Positions 9,302 through 15,881 of a DNA stretch of 64,000 nt are shown here, in pieces. A program made the position numbers and the translations under genes. Under the pieces are notes generated by a model. That model had not been told where the DNA came from. It did not search any database and worked only from the letters and a program-made list of their open reading frames with translations. The stretch comes from Plesiocystis pacifica SIR-1 (GTDB taxonomy: Bacteria; Myxococcota_A; Polyangia; Nannocystales; Nannocystaceae): the NCBI RefSeq assembly GCF_000170895.1, contig NZ_ABCS01000015.1, positions 62,001 to 126,000 on the forward strand. The letters run 5' to 3'. Position 1 is the first letter of the stretch. Each line of letters begins with the position of its first letter.

Positions 9302-9881
9302 ATGAAACTCTCCGCCATCATCACCGCCGCCGAACTCGACCAGCTCGCCAACTCGCTGTTTCCCCTGCGAATCGACCTGTCCGAGCCGGGCGAGACCGAC
9401 CGCTTCCTCGAGCTCGACACCTGCGTCGACTCGCAGCTCGAGGCCGAGCAAGGCTCATGCTCGCCGCCCGCGGGAGCCGCACTGGCCCGACCGCTCCCTC
9501 GTCGAGCGCGTCCACATCGAGCGCGTCGACGTGCTGCTCGTGCCCCAGCTCGTGCCCTCGAGCAGCGGCCTCGCGCTGCGCCTGGGCCTGCGCTGCCAGG
9601 GCCTCGACCTGCGCTGGATCCCCGACCTCATCGATCGCGCCCTGGTCGAGACGATCAACGTCCGCATCGCCAAGTCGGCGCTGAGCTTCCGGTGGGACTT
9701 CTCGGACACCCTGAGCTTCTCCATCGAGAGCGAGGGCCCGCGCACGAACATCCGCTCCGTCGACTTCGAGCTCGACACCGCCACCTTGCAAGTCAGCGAC
9801 CGCAGCGTCCGCCTCGCCGGGCCCATGTCCTTGAACATCAACCGCGAGACCGCCCTGGCGACCAGCGCCGAGGCCAACTGA
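9302..9881 (+). pseudogene. Conserved hypothetical gene interrupted by a 1-base insertion
   Basis: The frame from ATG 9302 (after AAGGAA ribosome site) encodes MKLSAIITAAELDQLANSLF and continues to about EAEQ. Real coding then moves to another frame with REPHWPDRSLVERVHIE through DLRWIPDLIDRALVETINV to a stop at 9881. Removing one G from the GG at 9452-9453 restores one protein of about 192 residues. The pattern (N-terminal helix, then beta strands with a DLxxIPxLIDxxLVxxIN segment) resembles uncharacterised lipid-binding-like proteins, but this is a weak impression. It lies 52 bases after the lipid kinase. Confidence 0.7.
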
Positions 9882-9909
9882 GCCCGGCGAGAAAGCGACC
9901 ACTCACCCC

Positions 9910-10410
9910 ATGCCCCGACCCCAACGCCCCTTCCATGCCTCCTTGCTCCCCCTCACCTCGCTCGCCCTCGGGCTCTTCAGCGCCCAGGGCTGCACCATCG
10001 GACCGGCGCCGAGCGCCGAGCTGTTCACCGTCGAAGACGCCTACGCCCAGATGGAGTCTGACGCCAAGGCGCGGCCCCAGACGGCCGCGCTGAGCGAGCT
10101 CGACGGCCTCCCCTGCACCCTCGAGGCCCGGCCCGCCGTCGTGGTCAACGTCTTTCGATCGCTCAGCGGAGAGCTGGGCTCGGCCGGCGAGCCAGACGTC
10201 GTGCTCTACCGCGTGTGGCTCCCCCTCGAGGGCTGGAGCGAGGTCCGCTCGGCCGAGTGCGCCGACGACGACTGCTCCGCGGCGCCCCTCGGCTACGGCG
10301 AGCCCGGGCTCTACGAGTCCGGCGCCTACGCCTGCAGCGACTCCGTGATCGCGCGCGCGCAGATCGGCGACGCGGCCAGCTCCGGCCCCAGCGCCCGGGC
10401 GGCGAGCTGA
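9910..10410 (+). CDS. Putative lipoprotein, unknown function
   Basis: This 166-residue protein has a leader ending FSAQGC (Cys28), a plausible lipobox after a hydrophobic stretch of about 15 residues. The mature part contains five Cys (including CTLEA, AECADDDCSAA and YACSDS), suggesting two disulfides in the periplasm or at the outer membrane. No family recognised. It lies 28 bases after the frameshifted gene and 10 bases before the kinase gene, so it belongs to the same probable operon. Confidence 0.62.
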   Translation: MPRPQRPFHASLLPLTSLALGLFSAQGCTIGPAPSAELFTVEDAYAQMESDAKARPQTAALSELDGLPCTLEARPAVVVNVFRSLSGELGSAGEPDVVLYRVWLPLEGWSEVRSAECADDDCSAAPLGYGEPGLYESGAYACSDSVIARAQIGDAASSGPSARAAS

Positions 10411-10420
10411 GGTGGGCGCC

Positions 10421-11899
10421 ATGAACCAGCGCACGCCCTCCCCCGCCATCCTCGCCATGCCCATGCCCGGTGACCTGGTGCTGGGCGGCTTTCGAATCAT
10501 CGAGGTGATCGGGGCGGGGTCTTACGCCGTGGCCTACCGCGCCCAACAGCTGGGCACCGACCGCGACGCGGTCATCAAGGTCCCCCACGCGCACTTGCTA
10601 GCGAGCCCGCAGGGGCCCGAGCTGCGCCGCCGCTTCGCCGCAGAGGCCCGCGCCGCGACGCGCCTCGAGCACCCGCACATCGTCACCGTCTACCTCGTCG
10701 GCGAGACCCCGCGAGGGCTGCCCGCCATCGCCATGGAGTACGTGCCGGGCCAGACCCTCGGCTCGCGGCTCGCGCGGGGCGAGGTCCTCACCATGGGCGA
10801 CGCGCTCCAGCTCGGACACCAGCTCAGCGACGCCCTCGCTGAGCTGCACGCCGCGGGCATCGTCCACCGCGACCTCTCCCCCGGCAACGTCATCCTCGAG
10901 GACACGTCGAGCGCGGGCCCGCTCGAGGCCAAGCTCCTCGACTTCGGGGTCGCCAGGCTCCTCGACGGCCCGCAGCGCAGCTCCGGCCCCGTCGGAACCC
11001 CGGGCTACATGGCGCCGGAGCAGTACCGCGGCGAGGCGGGGCCCAAGGTCGACGTCTACAGCCTCGGCGCGCTGCTGTGGTGGTGCTTCACCGGCCGCGA
11101 GCTCGAGCGGAGCGCCCCCCTGGGCCCCCGCCCCCGCATCGATCCCCGCGCCCACAACCCAGCCATCTCTCCCCCGCTCGCCGTGCTCATCGGCCAGGCC
11201 CTGGCCGCGCAGCCCTTCCGACGCCCCGCGATGGCCGAGTTCCACCGCCGCTGGGCCGGGACGATGAAGACCGCGGGCGCCCTCGACGAGCCCCTGCCGC
11301 GCCCGCCGTCGAGCCTCACGACCTCCAGCACCCTCGACGACCACGCGAACACAGACTCCGCCGAGCACGGGCGCTCGGCCAGCGCGACGTCCAGGACCCG
11401 CTCGAGCCAGCGCCCTCGCCGAGCGCCGCGCTGGAACCCCCCCAGCCGCGTCCTCAGGGAGCCCTCGAGCAGCCCGAACCCCTCGAGCCCCGAACCCCAC
11501 CTGCGCGCGCCCCTCATCGAGCGGCTGCGGCGGCGCGACCCCGAGCTCCTCGCCAGGCGCCTGCGCTCGTTCATCGGGGGCGTCCCCGAGCACCTCGCGC
11601 AGATCGAAGTCGATCTGCGCCGAGCTGAGCTCGCGACGCTCCGAGAGCCCTGCGAGCGCCTGCGAAGCAGCGCCCGCTCGGTCGGCGCAGACGGCTTGGC
11701 CGTCCGCGCCCAGGCCATCGCCCGCGCGGCGAAGCGCGGGGCCCTCGACCGCGCGCGGGTGGAGCTCGCGGCCGCCGAGGCCGAGTTCCGCGCTCTTTTC
11801 CCGCGTGCCTTCGCGCTGATGCAGCAGCCCGCGCGCCCCACCTCACCCCCACTCACCCAGGAGAGCCATGACCCAGATCCCCAACTTGCAAATTACTGA
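10421..11899 (+). CDS. Ser/Thr protein kinase with C-terminal pseudo-HPt domain
   Basis: This 492-residue protein has kinase residues about 20-280: loop GAGSYAVAY, catalytic lysine in AVIKVPH, HRDLSPGNVIL, DFGVAR and GTPGYMAPEQ. HRDxSP is common in myxobacterial kinases and does not by itself mean inactivity. A Ser/Thr/Pro-rich linker (about 285-360) leads to a helical domain shaped like a histidine phosphotransfer domain (LRSFIGGVPEHLAQIEVDLR then CERLRSSARSVGADGLAVRA). The position of the phospho-His is occupied by Glu (ERLRSS instead of HxLKGS). The reading frame runs 32 nt into the next gene, whose AGGAGAG ribosome site lies inside it, indicating coupling. Confidence 0.88.
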   Translation: MNQRTPSPAILAMPMPGDLVLGGFRIIEVIGAGSYAVAYRAQQLGTDRDAVIKVPHAHLLASPQGPELRRRFAAEARAATRLEHPHIVTVYLVGETPRGLPAIAMEYVPGQTLGSRLARGEVLTMGDALQLGHQLSDALAELHAAGIVHRDLSPGNVILEDTSSAGPLEAKLLDFGVARLLDGPQRSSGPVGTPGYMAPEQYRGEAGPKVDVYSLGALLWWCFTGRELERSAPLGPRPRIDPRAHNPAISPPLAVLIGQALAAQPFRRPAMAEFHRRWAGTMKTAGALDEPLPRPPSSLTTSSTLDDHANTDSAEHGRSASATSRTRSSQRPRRAPRWNPPSRVLREPSSSPNPSSPEPHLRAPLIERLRRRDPELLARRLRSFIGGVPEHLAQIEVDLRRAELATLREPCERLRSSARSVGADGLAVRAQAIARAAKRGALDRARVELAAAEAEFRALFPRAFALMQQPARPTSPPLTQESHDPDPQLANY

Positions 11900-13082
11900 A
11901 CTCGACTGCCGCGGCCAGCAATGCCCTGCCCCCATCCTGGCGGTCGCCCGCCGGGCGATCAGCCTCGAAGACGGTAACTTCTTGCTCGTCCACGCCGACG
12001 ACCCGGCCTTCCCCGCGGACCTGCGCGCGTGGGCAGACAGCGCCAGCGCCAAGCTGGTCCGCTTTCGAGAGCGCGACGGCCAGTTCGAGGCGCTGCTGCG
12101 CGTGGGCGAACTCGTCCACGACGCCGAACACGAGCTCGAGACCGCCGACGAACCCGCCTTGGCCTGGGGCCGCCCGCCGACTCCGGGCCGCCCACCGAGC
12201 CCGACGCCCCCCAGCCCCGCCGCGCACCTCCCCCGCCGCCCAGACACCGACGCTCCGCGGCGCCCCCGGGCCAACGGGCTCGAGAGAACGGCCCCCCATG
12301 AGGCCCCCGCCCCGACCTGGCACCAGACCCTCGACGTCCGCGGCCTGCAGCCCCCCGAGTCGATCGCCAACCTGACCACCGCCCACGACCGCGCCCTCCA
12401 AAACGCGGTCATCCGCGTGCTCGCAGACGACCCCGACTTCCCGCGGTCCCTGTACCGGTGGGTCGAGGACTCCGGCGCGTCCGTCATCCACATCGAGCAC
12501 CGCGGCTTGGAGATCACCGCCCTCGTTCGCGTCAACCGCCCGACCCGCGCCGTGGCTCGACAGACCGACGCCGAGCCCCCCGCCGCCCCCAGCCGGGCGC
12601 GGTGCACCTTGCTCGTGCTCCACAACGACCACGAGGCCCTGCTCGCGGCCTTGCTCGTCGCCAACGGAGCCGCGGCGCAGGGGATGGAGACGAAGGTCTT
12701 CTTCACCTTCTGGGGCCTGAACTTGCTCCGCGGCGACCGGCCGAACCTCGCCGAGGCCCGCGAACGGGTCGGGCCGCTCCAGCGCCTGATGAAGTGGATG
12801 ATGCCTCGAGGCCCCCGCCGCCAGCCCCTCGGCAAGCTGCACTTTGGCGGCCTCGGCAAGAACCTGCTGCGTCGCATCATGCGCGACCAGGATCTCATGC
12901 TCTTGCCCGACCTGATGCGCTCGGCCCAGGAGCTGGGCGTCCAGTTCACGGCCTGCACCATGAGTATGTCCGTCATGGGGATCACGCGCCGTGACCTCCA
13001 CCCCCACCCCAACTTGAGCTACGGCGGCGTGTCGAGCTTCGTCGGCGACGCGCGAGGGGCTGAGCTCAGCTTGGTGTTCTGA
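11868..13082 (+). CDS. TusA-TusA-DsrE fusion, sulfur-carrier-like protein
   Basis: This 404-residue three-part protein has residues 8-75 as a TusA/SirA domain, with the persulfide-carrying cysteine in CPAP (Cys19). Residues 150-215 repeat the fold (LDVRGLQPPESIAN), but CPxP is now QPPE, so the carrier cysteine is lost. Residues 247-404 are a DsrE/DsrF/DrsH-like domain (KVFFTFWGLNLL, LMRSAQELGVQFTACTMSMS) with the conserved Cys in TACTMSM. Families of this type relay sulfane sulfur in the cytosol. Pro-rich linkers join the parts. It is last in the operon and followed by three hairpins. A sulfur-transfer role is inferred. Confidence 0.87.
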   Translation: MTQIPNLQITELDCRGQQCPAPILAVARRAISLEDGNFLLVHADDPAFPADLRAWADSASAKLVRFRERDGQFEALLRVGELVHDAEHELETADEPALAWGRPPTPGRPPSPTPPSPAAHLPRRPDTDAPRRPRANGLERTAPHEAPAPTWHQTLDVRGLQPPESIANLTTAHDRALQNAVIRVLADDPDFPRSLYRWVEDSGASVIHIEHRGLEITALVRVNRPTRAVARQTDAEPPAAPSRARCTLLVLHNDHEALLAALLVANGAAAQGMETKVFFTFWGLNLLRGDRPNLAEARERVGPLQRLMKWMMPRGPRRQPLGKLHFGGLGKNLLRRIMRDQDLMLLPDLMRSAQELGVQFTACTMSMSVMGITRRDLHPHPNLSYGGVSSFVGDARGAELSLVF

Positions 13083-13107
13083 GCCTCTCACCCCCGACCG
13101 ACCCTCG

Positions 13108-13236
13108 AAGCGCCCGGGCCCCCGCGAGACAGCGGGGCCCGGGCGCTTTCGCGTCGAAGCTCCGCTGCCTCGCGGGGCCCGACGCCGAAGATCGAAGCGC
13201 CCGGGCTCCGCTGTCTCGCGGGGCCCGGGCGCTTCG
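13108..13236 (+). terminator. Three tandem hairpins between convergent genes
   Basis: Hairpin 1 (13108-13148) has a 17-bp GC stem beginning AAGCGCCCGGGCC with loop GAGACA. Hairpin 2 (13151-13185) is weaker, with outer arms GCGTCG/CGACGC. Hairpin 3 (13193-13236) has nearly the same stem as hairpin 1 but loop TGTCTC, the reverse complement of loop 1. There is no long U-tract. Placement between the TusA fusion stop (13082) and the OmpA gene stop (13275) suits a bidirectional terminator. Confidence 0.65.
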
Positions 13237-13274
13237 GCGTGGCAGGGGACCGCGGCCTCGAGCCGCGGACGAGC

Positions 13275-13877
13275 TCAGCTCGCCAGCTTGATCTCGACCT
13301 TGCGATCATCGGACCAATCCTCGGGGTCATCACTCGCGCGGCGCTCACCGAGGCTGCGCGTCTCGATGCGACCGCCCTCGACGCCTTCGTCGACGAGGTA
13401 GTCCTTGACGGCGACGGAGCGCTGCAGGCCGAGGTCGAGGTTGTACTCGTTGCTGCCGCGGGGGTCCGTGTGCCCGACGACGACGAGGCCCTGGTAGCGC
13501 ATCGGACCGGTGTCGAAGCACTGCGCCAGGAGCGTCAGCGTGCGCTCCGCCTTGTCGCTCACCTCCGCGCTGTCGTAGGCGAAGTAGGCCTCGTCCCTGG
13601 GCAGGAGGCACGCGTCCACGATGTTGTCGGCGATCCGGAGCTTGCCCATCATCGGGTTCTCGGGATCATCGGCGCCGGGCTCGACCGGCCGCGTCGCCGC
13701 GAGCTCGCCGGGCTCGAGCTTGCCGTCGATCGGCGCGGAGGGCTGATGCACCCGGGCGTGGCTCTCGGGGACCTCGGTGTCGAGGTGAACGCCTTGCTCC
13801 GGCGAGCACCCCAGGGAGACACAAATCGTGGTGGCAAAGAGTGGGTAGATTGAGCGTCGATATCGTTGACAGTTCAT
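13275..13877 (-). CDS. OmpA-family lipoprotein (Pal-like)
   Basis: This 200-residue protein starts at MNCQRYRRSIYPLFATTICV, with lipobox SLGC (Cys24). Residues 85-200 are an OmpA C-terminal peptidoglycan-binding domain: FAYDSAEVSDKAERTLTLLA, VVVGHTDPRGSNEYNLDLGL, RSVAVKDYLVDEGV and a final DDRKVEIKL. It is expected in the outer membrane, non-covalently bound to peptidoglycan. A 10-codon upstream in-frame start (13907) lacks a leader and was not used. A palindrome TGACACG-GGG-CGTGTCA at 13978-13994 lies about 100 bases upstream of this start and also upstream of the divergent gene at 14105. Confidence 0.9.
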   Translation of the reverse strand: MNCQRYRRSIYPLFATTICVSLGCSPEQGVHLDTEVPESHARVHQPSAPIDGKLEPGELAATRPVEPGADDPENPMMGKLRIADNIVDACLLPRDEAYFAYDSAEVSDKAERTLTLLAQCFDTGPMRYQGLVVVGHTDPRGSNEYNLDLGLQRSVAVKDYLVDEGVEGGRIETRSLGERRASDDPEDWSDDRKVEIKLAS

Positions 13878-14075
13878 GTCTGGGAATGGGTGCAGAGTCT
13901 GTGCCAAGCTCGGTCGGGAGGCTCGAACAGCGCCTGCGGCTCTTTTGAAGCATCGCGGGCACAGCCTCGTGTCGAGTTGACACGGGGCGTGTCAGATCGA
14001 GCCATGGAGGAGCCCGAGGCCCGCACGCTCGGGGCTGACAGCCCGCCTCCGGCCCTCACAGCAGCGCTCTCGGGT

Positions 14076-14091
14076 TGGCACGGCAACTGCA
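14076..14091 (+). promoter_or_regulatory. Candidate sigma-54 (-24/-12) promoter
   Basis: TGGCACGGCAACTGCA matches the RpoN pattern TGGCAC-N5-TTGC at all positions except one T of the -12 box, with GG and GC at the correct spacing (14077-14078 and 14089-14090). The predicted transcript would begin near 14102, only a few bases before ATG 14105. Either the mRNA is nearly leaderless or the match is accidental. Confidence 0.35.
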
Positions 14092-14104
14092 CTCTCTACT
14101 CCCC

Positions 14105-14485
14105 ATGGACCAATTCGTATTTTCCAAGACCAACCTCGACCCGGAGGACGACCTCCATGAGAGCGACGACGCGAGCGCATCGAGTGAGCCGCTCAGCGCA
14201 CCGCCTTACGAGCACGTGAACGCGACGCGCACCGACACCACCACCGACACACCGGATGAGCCCTCCGAGCACGAACCCGACCTGCGCGCACGACTCGAGA
14301 ACATGAGCGAGCGCGCACGCGCGATGATCCGCAAGCACCCGCTGCGCGCCGTCGGTGGAGCCTTCACCGTCGGCGTCGCCGTCGGGAGCCTCACCCCCGG
14401 CTTCCTGGCCCGCCGAGTCATCGGCGCCAGCATCTGCATCCTCACCGACATCGCCGTCGACAAGCTCATCCCCCGCCTCCACTAG
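14105..14485 (+). CDS. DUF883/ElaB-like membrane-anchored protein
   Basis: This 126-residue protein has an acidic, Ser/Thr-rich N-terminal half (residues 1-60, likely disordered). A basic helix follows (RARLENMSERARAMIRKHPL), then a C-terminal hydrophobic segment AVGGAFTVGVAVGSL. The order helix, HPLRAVG, membrane helix resembles the ElaB/YqjD/DUF883 tail-anchored family. It lies 17 bases before the MscS gene, so co-transcription and an envelope-stress context are likely. Function inferred only from resemblance. Confidence 0.6.
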   Translation: MDQFVFSKTNLDPEDDLHESDDASASSEPLSAPPYEHVNATRTDTTTDTPDEPSEHEPDLRARLENMSERARAMIRKHPLRAVGGAFTVGVAVGSLTPGFLARRVIGASICILTDIAVDKLIPRLH

Positions 14486-14502
14486 TCCCCCCGCAGCAAA
14501 CG

Positions 14503-15435
14503 ATGACGATCAATTCCATCCCCGACGCCCTCACTTCACCTCTCGACAGACTCTCGACCAAGCTCATCGGCTGGGGACAGACGGCCATCGAGATGCTCCC
14601 CAACTTCATCCTGGCCGTCCTCGTGGTCATCGGCTTTGGCCTCGTCGCCCGCCACGCCGGGCGCGCCCTGGCCCGGGCCCTCGACCGGCTGATGAACAAC
14701 GAGGCGCTCTCGTCCTTGCTGTCCAACGTCGTCAAGGTCGCCTTCGTCATCGCCGGCCTGTCCATCGCGCTGAGCCTCCTGCACCTCGACAAGGCCGTGA
14801 CCTCGCTCCTCGCCGGCGTCGGCGTCGTCGGCCTCGCGCTCGGCTTCGCCTTCCAAGACATCGCGGCGAACTTCATCTCCGGCGCGCTGCTGGCCTTTCG
14901 AGGCCCCTTTGACGCCGGCGACATCATCGAGGTCGAGGGCCGCACCGGCACCGTCGAGGAGATCCACCTGCGCCGCACGGTGCTCCGGACCTTCGACGGG
15001 TTGAACGTCATCGTCCCCAACAAGGACGTGTTCCAGAGCGTCCTGGTCAACTACTCCCGGACGGAGGAGCGCCGCGTGGATCTCGACCTCGGGGTCGCCT
15101 ACTCCGACGACCTCGAGCGCGCCAAGGAGACCGCGCGCGAGGCCCTCGAGGACCTCTCCCTCCGCGACCTCGATCGACCCATCGAGGTCTTGTTCACGGG
15201 CTTTGGCGACAGCGCGATCAACCTCCAAGTCCGCGTGTGGCTCGCCGAGCCCACCCAATTCAGCTACCTCGAGGCCCGCTCGGACATGGTCATCGCCATC
15301 AAGTCGGCCTTTGACGCCGCAGGCCTCACGATCCCCTTCCCCATTCGAACCCTCGACTTTGGCGCGATGGAGGTCGGCGGCGCCTCGCTCGCGGAGGTCA
15401 TCGAGATCCCGAGCTCGCAAGCTCAGGGACTGTGA
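14503..15435 (+). CDS. MscS-family small-conductance mechanosensitive channel
   Basis: This 310-residue protein has three N-terminal membrane helices: MLPNFILAVLVVIGFGLVAR, LSNVVKVAFVIAGLSIALSL and the pore-lining Ala/Gly-rich LLAGVGVVGLALGFAFQDIA. The beta-domain signature follows (RGPFDAGDIIEVEGRTGTVE, VIVPNKDVFQSVLVNYSR), and then the alpha/beta vestibule. It forms a heptameric inner-membrane channel that releases osmolytes under hypo-osmotic shock. It is probably co-transcribed with the DUF883-like gene. Its stop is part of a transcribed hairpin region (15426-15450). Confidence 0.95.
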   Translation: MTINSIPDALTSPLDRLSTKLIGWGQTAIEMLPNFILAVLVVIGFGLVARHAGRALARALDRLMNNEALSSLLSNVVKVAFVIAGLSIALSLLHLDKAVTSLLAGVGVVGLALGFAFQDIAANFISGALLAFRGPFDAGDIIEVEGRTGTVEEIHLRRTVLRTFDGLNVIVPNKDVFQSVLVNYSRTEERRVDLDLGVAYSDDLERAKETAREALEDLSLRDLDRPIEVLFTGFGDSAINLQVRVWLAEPTQFSYLEARSDMVIAIKSAFDAAGLTIPFPIRTLDFGAMEVGGASLAEVIEIPSSQAQGL

Positions 15436-15508
15436 ACTTTTCACAGTCCCTGTCGACTTTTGCCCATCGCGGACGACGCCACGCCCTCCCTGCCCCACGT
15501 CCACGACT
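15426..15508 (-). repeat. Repeat A, copy 1 (two-hairpin intergenic element)
   Basis: Contains GGGACTGTGA/TCACAGTCCC (10-bp stem, 15426-15450, also a possible terminator for the MscS gene) followed by the A core (GACGACGCCACGCCCTCCCT and CCCCACGTCCACGACT). In this copy the left arm of the core stem is degenerate (ATCGCGGACG instead of GTCGTGGACG). Three other copies occur at 40099-40190, 51431-51524 and 51572-51652. Confidence 0.85.
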
Positions 15509-15510
15509 CA

Positions 15511-15690
15511 TCAGATCAGCCATCACCGAAGTCGAGGCTTCGGCCTACGTCACCAAATCCACGCCCCCGCTTGCGGGGGCGACCACATGCCCTCTCAACG
15601 GCACGAACTCCATTGCCCACCAAGCCAAAGCGGAGGAGCGGAGCGACGAAGCGCCCCCGGTCCCAGACGCTCGTGGGGGCAAAACAGCAC
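15511..15690 (-). repeat. Repeat B, copy 1 (tandem unit)
   Basis: This 180-bp unit is repeated immediately downstream. It contains a small hairpin CCGAAG-TCGAGG-CTTCGG, a perfect GC hairpin CGCCCCCGC-TT-GCGGGGGCG (15571-15590) and a conserved core including CATTGCCCACCAAGCC. Read on the minus strand, it lies downstream of the TonB receptor stop, beyond the second unit. Confidence 0.9.
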
Positions 15691-15881
15691 TCAGATCAGC
15701 CGTCACCGAAGTCGAGGCTTCGGCCTACCAAGGATGCTGTCACCGAATCCACGCCCCCGCTTGCGGGGGCGACCACATGCCCTCTCAACGGCACGAACTC
15801 CATTGCCCACCAAGCCAAAGCGGAGGAGCGGAGCGACGAAGCGCCCCCGGTCCCAGACGCTCGTGGGGGCAAAGCAGAAAC
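15691..15881 (-). repeat. Repeat B, copy 2 (tandem unit)
   Basis: Nearly identical to the preceding unit except for a 10-base insertion (CAAGGATGCT, 15729-15738) and a few substitutions. Read from the TonB receptor gene it begins immediately after the stop codon (15882-15884), with the conserved CTTTGCCCCCACGAGCG. Single divergent copies lie at 47041-47170 and 51288-51420. Confidence 0.9.

Noticed and set aside
10860-10900. HRDLS instead of HRDLK as a sign of a dead kinase
   Set aside because: HRDxSPxN is frequent in myxobacterial kinases with otherwise intact motifs; not evidence of inactivity.
15511-15881. Tandem units as a possible CRISPR array
   Set aside because: Units are 180-190 bp, similar throughout, with no short constant repeat separated by unique spacers and no cas genes.
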